Shown here in pieces: positions 10,234 through 19,064 of a stretch of 64,000 nucleotides of DNA (within the stretch, counting starts at the first letter, position 1; the number at the start of each line of letters is the position of its first letter). The stretch lies in assembly GCF_900105315.1 (NCBI RefSeq), contig NZ_LT629766.1:1922001-1986000 (forward strand), given 5' to 3'. Made by a program: the position numbers and the translations under genes. This DNA comes from Brevibacterium siliguriense. GTDB taxonomy: Bacteria > Actinomycetota > Actinomycetes > Actinomycetales > Brevibacteriaceae. Below the pieces are notes generated by a model. The model saw only the letters and a program-made list of their open reading frames with translations. It searched no databases and had not been told where the DNA came from.

Positions 10234-11043
10234 GTGTTCGAAGCCCTCGCCGGAGGCATCGACGTCACATGGACGATGGTCCTGTGGCTGCTCGCTGCGG
10301 GAGTGCTGGCCGGGTGGATCGATGCTGTCGTCGGCGGGGGCGGACTGATCCAGCTGCCCGCGCTGCTGCTGGTGCCGGGGATGAGCCCCGTCCAAGCGGT
10401 CGCGACGAACAAGATCGGGTCGATTGCGGGCACGACCGCCTCGGCACTCACCTATCTGCGCAAGATCACCCCGGACCGGTCGGCGACGATCCCGGCGGCC
10501 GCCTCGGCGTTCTTAGGCGCCGTGCTCGGGGCGAAACTCGCAACCTTGGTGCCGAGCGAGGCGTTCACCCCGATCATCCTGGTGGCGCTCATCGGAGTCG
10601 GGATCTTCACTGTGCTCAACCCGAGCCTCGGGGCCGACGCCACTCTGCGATTCGGCGAATCGTCGAAACGCCACCACGCGCTGTCGTGGCTGATCGGGCT
10701 CGTCATCGGCATCTACGACGGAGTGCTCGGGCCGGGAACGGGATCGTTCCTCGTCATCGCGTTCGTCTCGATCATCGGTTTCTCGTTCCTGCAGGCCTCG
10801 GCGACGGCGAAGGTCATCAACTGGGCGACGAACTTCGGAGCGCTCGTCTACTTCATCCCCGACGGCCAGGTTGTCTGGCTGCTCGGCGTGATCATGGCCA
10901 TCGGCAATGTCACGGGCGGAGTCTTCGGCGCCCGCACAGCGCTGGCGAGGGGCTCCGGGTTCGTCCGCGTCATCTTCGTCATCGTCGTCTCCGCGCTGAT
11001 CCTCAAACTCGGATTCGACGTAGTCTCCTCCCTCATCCACTAA
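10234..11043 (+). CDS. TauE/SafE family sulfite/anion exporter-type permease
   Basis: Integral membrane protein of 269 residues with about eight hydrophobic helices. The N-terminal WIDAVVGGGGLIQLPALLL and the mid-protein YDGVLGPGTGSFLV repeat are typical of the TauE/SafE/TSUP family, which exports sulfite or related organic anions. GTG 10234 begins 9 nt after the proS stop; ATG 10270 and 10276 are shorter alternatives that still keep the first helix. No sulfur-metabolism gene is adjacent, so substrate is unknown. It converges on the APH gene across a palindromic repeat. Confidence 0.88.
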   Translation: MFEALAGGIDVTWTMVLWLLAAGVLAGWIDAVVGGGGLIQLPALLLVPGMSPVQAVATNKIGSIAGTTASALTYLRKITPDRSATIPAAASAFLGAVLGAKLATLVPSEAFTPIILVALIGVGIFTVLNPSLGADATLRFGESSKRHHALSWLIGLVIGIYDGVLGPGTGSFLVIAFVSIIGFSFLQASATAKVINWATNFGALVYFIPDGQVVWLLGVIMAIGNVTGGVFGARTALARGSGFVRVIFVIVVSALILKLGFDVVSSLIH

Positions 11044-11044
11044 T

Positions 11045-11104
11045 TGCTACCCGACGGCGGCCCAGATACCTCGCGTGAGGTTGCTGGGCCGCTGTCAGGT
11101 AGTA
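11045..11104. repeat. Palindromic repeat element, copy 1
   Basis: A 52-nt imperfect palindrome at 11049-11100 with flanks resembling ATTGCTAC and GTAGTAA. It lies between the convergent TauE and APH genes and could act as a bidirectional terminator. The same element recurs at 36834-36885 and 37539-37590. Confidence 0.85.
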
Positions 11105-11111
11105 AGAGGGG

Positions 11112-12131
11112 TCAGCCGATGGGTTTGAGGGCGTGAGCGTTGACCCCGGCGACGTCGGCACCGGACAGCGCACGGGCCACCCACAGGGAACGGGCGGCAT
11201 CAGCCAAGCCCGAGGTCGAACCGCCGGAGGCCGCGCGCAGGTACCAGAACATGTTCGTGATCTCCCGGGCCACGGTCGCACCCATCCCGTACTGCGGATC
11301 GACCCCGGCACACAGCGCCAGATCCGTGGCGAAGCCGCGCAGCCACGCCGCCTGCGCCTGCGGATGATCCGAGGGGATCTCGGCCAGGCGGTTCCACAGG
11401 ATCGGGGCCAAGGTGTACGCAGTCGGGCCGGCCAAGGGCTGCGGGTCGATGGCCTTCCACGTCGAGATGCCCGTCGGATCCGGATTGCCGGCGAGGATGT
11501 TGTAGTAGTGCAGATCGGCATGGATGAGCCAATGCTCATCCGACGAGGCCAGGGTCTGCATCCAATTGCGGGCGAACGACAGCAGCAGGGAATCGTGCGG
11601 CCCGGCCTCCGACCACCCGGTCAGCAGCGCGGCATCAGCATCGAACGAGTTCAGCCACCCGGCCACGACATCCTGGACCCGCAGGAACTCCGAGGTCGCC
11701 GGAATCTCCAAGGACCGCTGCAGGGCACCCCAAACCGGCGGGACATCGGACAGAGGAAGCACGGACAGATTGTCCTTCGTGCGCAGGCGTTCCTGCAGAG
11801 TGACCCGGAAGCTGCGATCATCCCGGATGACCCGGACCGCCCCGTGCCCATTCCACATCTTCAGCGCCCGCAGGGCCTGCGCATGCGCGGCCGTATGCGC
11901 GGAGGTGGGCGCGGCGAACCGCAGCACCCCCTGATAGTTCTCCTGAGTGAGCACCGGAATCACCAAGGACTCGCAGCCCGCCCACGGCGCCCCCGGCACA
12001 TCGTCGAAGCGCAGCTTCCACCGATCGAGGACCTCATTGGCCATATAGTCGAGCGCCGCAACCCACGAATCGGTGCGATATTCGCCGATGATCTCGCGCG
12101 TCGCACGGTGGAGAACAGGTGGAACCTTCAC
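11112..12131 (-). CDS. APH(6)/StrB-type phosphotransferase family protein
   Basis: Kinase-fold protein of 339 residues related to aminoglycoside/hydroxyurea antibiotic phosphotransferases. The catalytic loop is IHADLHYYNIL, with Asp as base and Asn as metal ligand, followed by the metal-binding segment KAIDPQPLAGP. The N-lobe has VIPVLTQENYQGVLRF. GTG 12131 overlaps the upstream lipoprotein stop by 4 nt, so the two are translationally coupled. True antibiotic resistance is not shown; chromosomal homologues often have unknown small-molecule substrates. Confidence 0.85.
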   Translation of the reverse strand: MKVPPVLHRATREIIGEYRTDSWVAALDYMANEVLDRWKLRFDDVPGAPWAGCESLVIPVLTQENYQGVLRFAAPTSAHTAAHAQALRALKMWNGHGAVRVIRDDRSFRVTLQERLRTKDNLSVLPLSDVPPVWGALQRSLEIPATSEFLRVQDVVAGWLNSFDADAALLTGWSEAGPHDSLLLSFARNWMQTLASSDEHWLIHADLHYYNILAGNPDPTGISTWKAIDPQPLAGPTAYTLAPILWNRLAEIPSDHPQAQAAWLRGFATDLALCAGVDPQYGMGATVAREITNMFWYLRAASGGSTSGLADAARSLWVARALSGADVAGVNAHALKPIG

Positions 12132-13090
12132 TCGTGCACCTCCGCCTGCCCGGGTTCGTCATAGGTGAAACGCAACGGCTGCGCAGCGGCGAAGACCGAA
12201 CGGGTCCGGGCCGATTCCCAGAGCCTGAGAATCGCCGAGGCGTCCGCGTCCAACCAGGGCAGAAGTGCGGAGGCGATGCCGTCCTCAAGAGAGAGCGCGA
12301 GATCCTTCGCCGACTCCGCATCCGTCGGGGTGGGGTCGAGCTTCCACGCCGAGGCGGCCGGATCAGCCGCGTCCTCGCCGAGGAATTCGAGCATCTCCCC
12401 GGACAGAGCGCTCAAGGATTCGAGCCGAGCCAGAGCAGACTTGCGTTCGCGCGACATCGAATGGAAATTCACGGCGAGCCGTTCATAGCCGTAGGCTGCA
12501 GCCCGAGACTGATTGAGGACCGCGTTGAAGGTCTTGGTGCGGTCGGTCCGCTTCTCGTCGCCGGCCTCGCTCTTGTCTTCAGTTTTCTTCTGCTTCCCAG
12601 GCTCGGTCTGATCGAGTTCCTCACGGCCGGCGCGGATGAGTTCCTCGGCGGTGGTGATGATCTCCGGCTTCTTGGACCCGGCGACCAGGGCCAGACCTGT
12701 GGCCACATCGGCCAGGACGGGAATGAGACCCGAGCCCAAGGACGACGAGGCTTCGAAGACGGCACGGGAGGCCACTTCGGCAGCCTGGACGAACGTGCGG
12801 TCCTTCTCGGTCGGGGGCGCCTCGGTGGCGAACTCACTCGGCGGATTCCATACCGGTCCGACCGCTGCAGTGAAATCGGCGAGGTCCTCACCAGCGGTTT
12901 CGGGGTCTCCAACGCCGGTGGAGGTGGAGTCGAGGATGCGGGCCAGACGATTGCGCAGCTGCTGGGTCGAATCCAGTGTGGGGATCTCGGGATCCTCATC
13001 GAGGCGCAGGCCGCAGGCGCTGAGCAGGCCGATGCTCAGCCCGCCGACGCCGGCAGTGAGCAGGCTGCGGCGACTGACGGGAAAACGCAT
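12128..13090 (-). CDS. DUF4439 lipoprotein (ferritin-like domain)
   Basis: Secreted lipoprotein of 320 residues. The N-terminus has SRRSLLTAG, a twin-arginine-like signal, ending in the lipobox LLSAC with Cys 26. The mature part is helical: a Gln/Arg/Leu-rich first helix, a charged Lys/Glu linker near residues 185-205, then an alanine-rich C-terminal bundle of the kind annotated DUF4439. Function is unknown; homologues lie between proS and rimP in other actinobacteria. ATG 13090 lies 6 nt after a TAGGAT box, so the transcript is probably leaderless. Confidence 0.85.
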   Translation of the reverse strand: MRFPVSRRSLLTAGVGGLSIGLLSACGLRLDEDPEIPTLDSTQQLRNRLARILDSTSTGVGDPETAGEDLADFTAAVGPVWNPPSEFATEAPPTEKDRTFVQAAEVASRAVFEASSSLGSGLIPVLADVATGLALVAGSKKPEIITTAEELIRAGREELDQTEPGKQKKTEDKSEAGDEKRTDRTKTFNAVLNQSRAAAYGYERLAVNFHSMSRERKSALARLESLSALSGEMLEFLGEDAADPAASAWKLDPTPTDAESAKDLALSLEDGIASALLPWLDADASAILRLWESARTRSVFAAAQPLRFTYDEPGQAEVHE

Positions 13091-13096
13091 ACGGCA

Positions 13097-13102
13097 ATCC
13101 TA
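13097..13102 (-). promoter_or_regulatory. -10 box for a leaderless DUF4439 transcript
   Basis: TAGGAT on the minus strand is followed by 6 nt and then the ATG at 13090, so transcription should begin at or next to the start codon. Confidence 0.6.
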
Positions 13103-13217
13103 TCGGATGGCCGGTCACAGCCCCGGGGCGGCAGACCGACCACCGCCCGACAGCGCGCTCGACTCCAGACCGACCTCGGAACGAGACTCGACAACCCCGC
13201 CGAACCGGCACGAAGGC

Positions 13218-13247
13218 TTAACCTCGACGGCGGCTGTCGCTTAGGGT
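13218..13247 (+). promoter_or_regulatory. Putative rimP promoter
   Basis: TTAACC at 13218-13223 and TAGGGT at 13242-13247 are separated by 18 bp and point at rimP, giving a leader of about 85 nt. An exact CGCCTCGGCG copy lies within that leader at 13299-13308. Confidence 0.45.
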
Positions 13248-13337
13248 GGGTGAGAACACGACGGTCGCACACGTGCACGGTGCGCCGGCCCCTCGCCCCG
13301 CCTCGGCGAGGGGAGAGGCCAGAGATATGGAGGAGAA

Positions 13338-13802
13338 ATGGACGAAGACGTCGAGCGGATCAAGGGCCTGCTCTCCCCGCCCCTTCAGGATGCGGGATTC
13401 CACCTCGAGACCGTCAAAGCGGTAGCAGCCGGACCTCGGCGCACGCTCACCGTCGTCGTCGACCTCGACGAATCGAGCACCGATCCGATGTCGATGGAGA
13501 AGATCGCCGAATCAACGAAGATCGTCGGCGACGCCCTCGACGAGGTCGAGATCTTCCGGGACAGGCCCTACCAGCTCGAGGTCACGAGCCCCGGCGCGAC
13601 CCGGAAGCTCGAGACCCCACGCCACTTCCGACGCGTCATCGGCCGGCGCCTGGAGATCACGACGAAGAAGGACACCTTCAAGCTCGACCTCGCCGAGGTG
13701 GGGGAGAGTTCGATCACGGGAACTGACCCCCAGCGCAAGGAGACGAAGACGGTCGACCTCGGCGAGATCCGCAAGGCCCAGGTGGAACTGAAGTTCCGCT
13801 GA
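13338..13802 (+). CDS. rimP: Ribosome maturation factor RimP
   Basis: Assembly factor for the 30S subunit, cytosolic. The 154-residue protein has the N-terminal alpha-beta domain (VVVDLDESSTDPMSMEKIAEST) and the family signature YQLEVTSPGATRKLETPRHF, then a C-terminal SH3-like domain ending in EIRKAQVELKF. A strong GGAGGAG precedes the ATG. It heads the rimP-nusA-ylxR-infB-rbfA translation cluster; a 137-nt gap before nusA carries another likely promoter. Confidence 0.95.
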   Translation: MDEDVERIKGLLSPPLQDAGFHLETVKAVAAGPRRTLTVVVDLDESSTDPMSMEKIAESTKIVGDALDEVEIFRDRPYQLEVTSPGATRKLETPRHFRRVIGRRLEITTKKDTFKLDLAEVGESSITGTDPQRKETKTVDLGEIRKAQVELKFR

Positions 13803-13870
13803 GGCGCACCTCACGCTCTGCATGCGGTGCGATGGCCCCTTCGCAGGCACAGAGCAGGCGCAGACTGGGA

Positions 13871-13876
13871 TAGACT
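13871..13876 (+). promoter_or_regulatory. Putative -10 box of nusA
   Basis: TAGACT lies 63 nt before the nusA ATG, with no good -35. The leader then carries GGAGAGGA before the start. Confidence 0.35.
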
Positions 13877-13939
13877 GTTACGCCTGCATAAGTGAACACA
13901 GACAATTCAATGCTCGGTTGAGCCGGAGAGGACTAAAAC

Positions 13940-14902
13940 ATGGACATCGACCTCAATGTTCTGCGCGTCATCGAACGAGAGCGTGAGATTCCGCTGGAAA
14001 CCCTCGTCGAACTCATCGAACAGGCTCTCTTCCTCGCCTACCAGAAGACCGAAGGGGCCTGGCCAGACGCCCGTGCCGAACTCGACAAGTCCACCGGTGA
14101 GGTGCGCATCCTCGCCGTGGAGTTCGACAATGACGACAATCCGATCGGCGAATTCGACGACACCCCCACCGGCTTCGGCCGCATCGCCGCCCAGACCGCC
14201 CGTCAGGTCATCCACCAGCGGCTGCGCGATGTCGAAGACGAATCCCTGCTCGGGACGTTCAAAGGCCGTGAGGGCGAGATCGTCTCCGGCATCATCCAGC
14301 AGGGTCGGGACCCGCAGATGGTCCAGGTCGACATCGGAGACGTCGAAGCCGTGCTGCCGCCGCACGAACAGGTCCCCGGCGAGACCTACGCCCACGGCAC
14401 CCGCCTGCGCGTCTACATCGCCGATGTGCACAAGGGTGCGAAGGGCACCTCGGTCACCGTCTCACGCACCCACCCGAACCTCGTGCGCAGGCTCTTCGCC
14501 CATGAGGCCCCGGAGATCGCCGACGGCACCGTCGAGATCGTGTCGCTGGCCCGCGAGGCCGGCCACCGCACGAAACTCGCCGTGCGCGCTACGAAGCCGG
14601 GTGTGAACGCGAAGGGATCGTGCATCGGCGAACTCGGCTCGCGCGTACGCGCGGTGATGAACGAACTCGGCCAGGAGAAGATCGACATCGTCGACTACTC
14701 CGACGACCCCGCGAAATTCATCGCCCACGCGCTGTCGCCGGCCAAGGCCAAGAGCGTGGAGATCCTTGATGCCGCTGCTCAGGAATCACGTGCCGTCGTC
14801 CCCACCGACCAGCTCTCCCTGGCCATCGGCAAGGAAGGGCAGAACGCCCGCCTGGCGGCGAAGCTCACCGGTTGGAAGATCGACATCGTCGCAGGCGAGT
14901 AG
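13940..14902 (+). CDS. nusA: Transcription termination/antitermination factor NusA
   Basis: RNA polymerase-binding elongation factor controlling pausing, termination and antitermination. The 320-residue protein has the N-terminal RNAP-binding domain ([19 protein letters not shown]), an S1 domain at about 110-180, then two KH domains including [19 protein letters not shown] and the second-[18 protein letters not shown] near the end. It lacks the acidic repeats of enterobacterial NusA, as usual in actinobacteria. A GGAGAGGA element precedes the ATG. ylxR follows closely. Confidence 0.96.
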   Translation: MDIDLNVLRVIEREREIPLETLVELIEQALFLAYQKTEGAWPDARAELDKSTGEVRILAVEFDNDDNPIGEFDDTPTGFGRIAAQTARQVIHQRLRDVEDESLLGTFKGREGEIVSGIIQQGRDPQMVQVDIGDVEAVLPPHEQVPGETYAHGTRLRVYIADVHKGAKGTSVTVSRTHPNLVRRLFAHEAPEIADGTVEIVSLAREAGHRTKLAVRATKPGVNAKGSCIGELGSRVRAVMNELGQEKIDIVDYSDDPAKFIAHALSPAKAKSVEILDAAAQESRAVVPTDQLSLAIGKEGQNARLAAKLTGWKIDIVAGE

Positions 14903-14954
14903 CCTCATGCAGTGATTCGCACCACTGGCCCCCTTGGCGCGCGCGGGGTGCCGG

Positions 14955-14960
14955 TACTGT
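14955..14960 (+). promoter_or_regulatory. Putative internal -10 box before ylxR
   Basis: TACTGT is followed by 7 nt and then in-frame TTG 14968. This would give ylxR-infB a near-leaderless internal transcript in addition to read-through from nusA. Confidence 0.4.
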
Positions 14961-14973
14961 AGAATCATTGATT

Positions 14974-15249
14974 GTGAATGTTGGTGATGGACCCGAAAGG
15001 ACGTGCATCGCCTGTAGGCAGAAGGCCGGTCGGGACGAGCTGACACGCTTCGTGTTCCGCCCCGACCAGCACCCCGCCGTCGTCCACGATGTGTCAGCGA
15101 CACTGCCGGGACGTGGTGCGTGGGTGCACCCTGATGTGAAGTGCCTGAACAAGGCCCTGACCACTGCCGCCTTCGCTCGATCCTTTCGAACGAAGATCAC
15201 CGCCTCGGATCTCCCGAGGATAGATACCGAACCCATACAGAACGGGTAG
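14974..15249 (+). CDS. ylxR: YlxR-family RNA-binding protein (DUF448)
   Basis: Small protein of 91 residues found between nusA and infB in most Gram-positive bacteria. The family signature RTCIACRQK is near the start, followed by ELTRFVF and GRGAWVHPDVKCLNKAL. YlxR proteins bind RNA and have been linked to RNase P regulation in some species; here the role is inferred from family and position. I chose GTG 14974; TTG 14968 is equally possible. No Shine-Dalgarno sequence is evident, which fits initiation from a short internal transcript. Confidence 0.88.
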   Translation: MNVGDGPERTCIACRQKAGRDELTRFVFRPDQHPAVVHDVSATLPGRGAWVHPDVKCLNKALTTAAFARSFRTKITASDLPRIDTEPIQNG

Positions 15250-15304
15250 CCGAATGGATGACAAGTTGTGAGTGTCGCACGATGACACCCAAACGGAATT
15301 CGAG

Positions 15305-15365
15305 AGAGCAGTGAAATGAGTACTGCTCTTCATTGATGAGGTTCTTTCCTGACCGGGAAAGAACC
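15305..15365 (+). promoter_or_regulatory. Two stem-loops in the infB leader
   Basis: Stem 1 pairs 15305-15312 with 15322-15329 (AGAGCAGT/ACTGCTCT). Stem 2 pairs 15340-15349 with 15356-15365 (10 bp, 6-nt loop) and ends about 6 nt before the AGGAG site. They could attenuate, or modulate ribosome access to, IF-2 mRNA. Confidence 0.55.
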
Positions 15366-15379
15366 CGGACAGGAGAACT

Positions 15380-18244
15380 GTGGCAAAGCCCCGTGTCCAT
15401 GAGCTCGCGAAAGAGCTCGGCACAACAAGTAAGAACGTCCTCGAAAAGCTCCAGGACATGGGCGAATTCGTTCGCTCCGCCTCTTCGACGCTCGAAGCGC
15501 CCGTCGTGCGCCGCGTGAAGGAGGCATTCGCCGATTCTGCTCCCGCTGGTGGTGAGAAGTCCAGTGGCGCGAAGAAGGCCGCCAAGCCGGCCGCGAAGCC
15601 CGGAGCCCCCAAGCCCGGTGCGAAGCCCGCACCCAAACCCGCCGCGAAGTCCGCGCCGAAGCCCGGCGCCAAACCGGCCGCTCCGAAGGCCGCGGAACCG
15701 ACCGAGGCTCCCGCAGCCGAAGCGAAGCCTGCTGCCGAAGCGAAGCCGACTGCATCCTCGGCGCCGAAGCCCGGCGCCCCGAAGCCGTCCGCCGCGCCGA
15801 AGCCCGGCGCCCCGAAGCCCGGAGCCCCGAAGCCGGGAGCACCCAAGCCGGGCGCGGCCAAGCCCGGTGGCCGTGGGGGCGGACGCCCCGGCAACAACCC
15901 CTTCGCCTCCTCGCAGGGAATGCCGAAGCCTGGCCGCGGACCCAAGCCCGGCGGTCGTTCCGGCGGTCAGGGTGGTCAGGGCAGCCAGGGTGGCCAGGGC
16001 GGACGCCCCGGCAACAACCCGTTCGCACCCTCGCAGGGAATGCCGAAGCCCGGTCAGAAGCCGCGCGGCGCTGGTGAGGATTCCTCGGGCGGTCCCCGTC
16101 CGGCACCTCGCCCGGGCGCACCTCGCCCCAACCCGTCGATGCTGAAGAACTCGGCACTGAACAAGCCCGCTCCCGGCCGCGGTCGCGGCGGCGGACGCGG
16201 AAATGCCCCCGGCGGCGCACCCGGTGCACCGGGCGGCGGTCCAGGCGGTCCTCGTCGTGGACCCGGCGGCGGTCCCGGTGGTCGCGGTTCAGGTCGCGGT
16301 CGCGGAAGCACGCAGGGTGCATTCGGCCGCGGCGGCGGTCCGCGTCAGAAGGGACGCAAGTCGAAGCGGGCGAAGCGCGCAGAGCTCGAGCAGATGCAGG
16401 CTCCGTCGGTCGGCGGCGTCACCGTTCCGCGCGGAGACGGCAATACGCCGCTGCGTCTGCGTCGCGGCTCCTCGCTGGCCGATTTCGCCGAGAAGATCAA
16501 CACCGATCCGACGAACCTCGTGACCGTGCTCTTCCACCTCGGTGAGATGGCCACGATCACCCAGTCCCTCGACGAGGCGACCTTCGAGGTCCTCGGCGAA
16601 GAGCTCGGCTACAAGATCGAGATCGTCTCGCCCGAAGACGAAGACCGTGAGCTGCTGGAGACCTTCGACATCGACCTCGATGCCGAAGCCGCGGAAGAGG
16701 ACGACGAGGACCTGCAGGCACGTCCGCCGGTCATCACCGTCATGGGGCACGTCGATCACGGTAAGACCAAGCTGCTCGATGCGATCCGTTCGGCCAATGT
16801 CGCTTCCCGCGAGGCCGGCGGAATCACTCAGCACATCGGTGCCTACCAGGTCGAGGTCGACCACGAGGGCCAGGATCGCAAGCTCACCTTCCTCGATACC
16901 CCCGGTCACGAGGCGTTCACCGCCATGCGTGCCCGTGGTGCGAAGTCGACGGACCTCGCGATCCTCGTGGTCGCCGCCGACGACGGCGTCATGCCGCAGA
17001 CGATCGAAGCTCTCAACCACGCTCAGGCGGCCGATGTGCCGATCGTCGTGGCTGTGAACAAGATCGACAAGGAAGGCGCCAACCCCGCCAAGGTCATGCA
17101 GCAGCTGACCGAATACAACCTCGTGGCCGAAGAATACGGCGGCGAGACCATGTTCGTGCCGATCTCCGCGCTCAAGCGCGAGGGCATCGACCAGCTGCTC
17201 GAATCCGTTCTGCTGACGACCGATGCGGCTCTGGACCTGCGAGCGAACCCCGACAAGTCCGCTCGCGGCATCGCGATCGAAGCCAAGCTCGACAAGGGTC
17301 GCGGTGCGGTTGCCACCGTCCTCGTCGAGTCCGGCACCCTGCGTCAGGGCGACGCCATAGTCTGCGGCACCGCCTACGGACGTGTGCGTGCGATGTTCGA
17401 TGAGAACGGCAACGTCGTCGAGGAGGCAGGACCCTCACGTCCCGTGCAGGTCCTCGGTCTGTCGTCCGTGCCGCGCGCCGGTGATTCGTTCATCTCCACC
17501 GATGACGATCGCACGGCTCGCCAGATCGCTGAGAAGCGTGACGCCATCGAGCGCAACGCCGCTCAGGCCCGCGGCCGCAAGCGCATCAGCCTCGAAGACT
17601 TCACGAAGGCTCTGGCTGAGGGCAAGGTCGACATGCTCAACCTCATCCTCAAGGGCGATGTCTCCGGTGCTGTCGAAGCACTCGAGGATTCGCTGCTCAA
17701 GATCGATGTGGGCGACGACGTCGACCTGCGCATCATCCACCGCGGCGTCGGTGCGATCACGGAGAACGACATCAACCTGGCCACGGTCGACAACGCGATC
17801 GTCCTCGGCTTCAACGTCCGTCCGGAAGCGAAGGCTCGCGACCTGGCCGACCGCGAAGGCGTCGACGTCCGCTACTACTCGGTCATCTACCAGGCGATCG
17901 ACGATATCGAGTCCTCGCTCAAGGGCATGCTCAAGCCCGAGTACGAAGAGGTCCAGACCGGTACGGCGGAGATCCGCGAGGTCTTCCGTTCGTCGAAGTT
18001 CGGCAACATCGCCGGCTCGATCGTCCGCGACGGCCTCATCAAGCGGAACTCGACCGCTCGCGTCACCCGCGACGGAATCGTCATCGGCGACAACGTCCAC
18101 ATCGAATCGCTGCGTCGGTTCAAGGACGATGCGACCGAGGTCCGCGAAGGCTACGAGTGCGGTATCGGACTCGGCAAGTTCAATGACCTGCGCGTCGGCG
18201 ACATCATCGAGACCTTCGAGATGCAGGAGAAGCCGCGCGACTGA
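15380..18244 (+). CDS. infB: Translation initiation factor IF-2
   Basis: GTPase that places initiator tRNA on the 30S subunit. The 954-residue protein begins with an IF2_N domain ([20 protein letters not shown]), then has a long Ala/Pro/Lys- and Gly/Arg-rich linker at about 55-345 with repeated APKPG units and two copies of the GRPGNNPFA block. A second IF2_N-like domain follows, then the G domain with GHVDHGKT at 456-463, DTPGHEAF and NKID, and the C-terminal beta-barrel domains. The GTG start has AGGAGAAC upstream. The repeat-rich linker is typical of actinobacterial IF-2 and prone to length variation. Confidence 0.97.
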   Translation: MAKPRVHELAKELGTTSKNVLEKLQDMGEFVRSASSTLEAPVVRRVKEAFADSAPAGGEKSSGAKKAAKPAAKPGAPKPGAKPAPKPAAKSAPKPGAKPAAPKAAEPTEAPAAEAKPAAEAKPTASSAPKPGAPKPSAAPKPGAPKPGAPKPGAPKPGAAKPGGRGGGRPGNNPFASSQGMPKPGRGPKPGGRSGGQGGQGSQGGQGGRPGNNPFAPSQGMPKPGQKPRGAGEDSSGGPRPAPRPGAPRPNPSMLKNSALNKPAPGRGRGGGRGNAPGGAPGAPGGGPGGPRRGPGGGPGGRGSGRGRGSTQGAFGRGGGPRQKGRKSKRAKRAELEQMQAPSVGGVTVPRGDGNTPLRLRRGSSLADFAEKINTDPTNLVTVLFHLGEMATITQSLDEATFEVLGEELGYKIEIVSPEDEDRELLETFDIDLDAEAAEEDDEDLQARPPVITVMGHVDHGKTKLLDAIRSANVASREAGGITQHIGAYQVEVDHEGQDRKLTFLDTPGHEAFTAMRARGAKSTDLAILVVAADDGVMPQTIEALNHAQAADVPIVVAVNKIDKEGANPAKVMQQLTEYNLVAEEYGGETMFVPISALKREGIDQLLESVLLTTDAALDLRANPDKSARGIAIEAKLDKGRGAVATVLVESGTLRQGDAIVCGTAYGRVRAMFDENGNVVEEAGPSRPVQVLGLSSVPRAGDSFISTDDDRTARQIAEKRDAIERNAAQARGRKRISLEDFTKALAEGKVDMLNLILKGDVSGAVEALEDSLLKIDVGDDVDLRIIHRGVGAITENDINLATVDNAIVLGFNVRPEAKARDLADREGVDVRYYSVIYQAIDDIESSLKGMLKPEYEEVQTGTAEIREVFRSSKFGNIAGSIVRDGLIKRNSTARVTRDGIVIGDNVHIESLRRFKDDATEVREGYECGIGLGKFNDLRVGDIIETFEMQEKPRD

Positions 18245-18326
18245 TCGGTCGCGGAGAGAGTCGCCCCCGATGAATCTTCAGCGCAGCAGCGCAGACGAGG
18301 GCGGGGGTGGGACTCATACCGTGAGT

Positions 18327-18371
18327 CGGAGGCTCCGGTCGGCCCCAGGAGATGGGGACCGGCCGGAGCCG
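18327..18371 (+). terminator. Long GC-rich stem-loop between infB and rbfA
   Basis: GGCTCCGG-type and GGCCCC-type arms around 18329-18345 pair with 18352-18370, with a small GACTCA/TGAGTC hairpin just before. No U-tract follows. It may be a partial terminator or RNA-processing site in the operon. A TAATAT -10 candidate for rbfA lies immediately downstream near 18387. Confidence 0.5.
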
Positions 18372-18437
18372 GTTCGATTCCACAGCTAATATAGGGCCGG
18401 AGAGAAGCTTCGGCCCCGAAACAGAAGGACACGCACC

Positions 18438-18872
18438 ATGGCAGACTCGACACGGGCCCGCAAGATCGCCGACCAGATCAAGGTCATCGTCGCCAGCACC
18501 ATCGAGCGCAAGCTCAAGGATCCCCGCCTCGGCTTCGTCACCGTCACCGATGTGCGTGTGACCGGCGATCTGCAGCACGCCACCATCTTCTACACCGTCT
18601 ACGGCGATGACCAGGATCTCGTCGGCACCGGTCATGCCCTCGAATCGGCCAAGGGCTTCATCCGCTCGGAGGTCGGCAAGGGACTGACGATCCGTCTGAC
18701 CCCGAGTCTCGAATTCATCGCCGATGCCGTCCCCGAGGCGGCCGCCCGTCTGGACGGACTGCTCGCTCAGGCCGCCGCCGACGACGCTCGTGTGGCCGGG
18801 TTGGCCGAGAACGCACAGCATGCAGGTGAATCCGACCCGTACAAGAAGAACGACGCCGCCGACGAGGACTGA
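18438..18872 (+). CDS. rbfA: Ribosome-binding factor A
   Basis: Cold-shock 30S assembly factor that binds 16S rRNA helix 1. The 144-residue protein has the single KH-like domain: RARKIADQIKVIVASTIE at the N-terminus, DPRLGFVTVTDVRVTGDLQ in the middle and LTPSLEFIADAVPEAAARLDGLL towards the end. A charged, acidic 30-residue tail follows. ATG 18438 has an AGAAGGA element about 8 nt upstream. Last gene of the translation cluster. Confidence 0.95.
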   Translation: MADSTRARKIADQIKVIVASTIERKLKDPRLGFVTVTDVRVTGDLQHATIFYTVYGDDQDLVGTGHALESAKGFIRSEVGKGLTIRLTPSLEFIADAVPEAAARLDGLLAQAAADDARVAGLAENAQHAGESDPYKKNDAADED

Positions 18873-18990
18873 TCGTCCCATCTGGCCGATCCCGGCTTCG
18901 CACCTGGTCACCGGGGGAGAACGGCCGATCGGCGAATTGAGGCCCGATCTGAGCTTCGTCACGTCAGAAAAAAAAGTTCTCGTAACAGTT

Positions 18991-19018
18991 TTGTTATCTT
19001 TCCGAGATGTCGTAGACT
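18991..19018 (+). promoter_or_regulatory. Promoter of the secreted D-alanyl-type hydrolase gene
   Basis: TTGTTA at 18991-18996 and TAGACT at 19013-19018 are separated by 16 bp. They sit in an unusually AT-rich patch (18967-19055) with GTAAC/GTTAC half-sites that could bind a regulator. Predicted leader is about 40 nt. Confidence 0.5.
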
Positions 19019-19064
19019 TTTTGCGGTAACGAAATGATTACGACTCTGTTAAGGGAATTCTGCA

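Noticed and set aside
11112..12131. Calling the APH-type gene an aminoglycoside resistance determinant
   Set aside because: Only the kinase family is supported; no mobile context is present and it is translationally coupled to a conserved lipoprotein gene.
15900..16040. Tandem DNA repeat or CRISPR-like array in infB
   Set aside because: The two similar blocks encode GRPGNNPFA segments inside the IF-2 linker and have no regular repeat-spacer pattern.
16054..16322. Pro/Arg-rich frames in all phases across the infB linker
   Set aside because: They arise from the Gly/Arg/Pro/Lys low-complexity region of IF-2.
18300..18385. tRNA-like sequence between infB and rbfA (GGTTCGATTCC block and an ACTCATA block)
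   Set aside because: The T-loop-like block has no pairing stem and no acceptor stem or cloverleaf can be drawn; the region folds as one long GC-rich hairpin.
18873..19064. c-di-AMP (ydaO-type) riboswitch before the secreted wall protein
   Set aside because: The gap is short and the conserved ydaO motifs I know are not recognisable.
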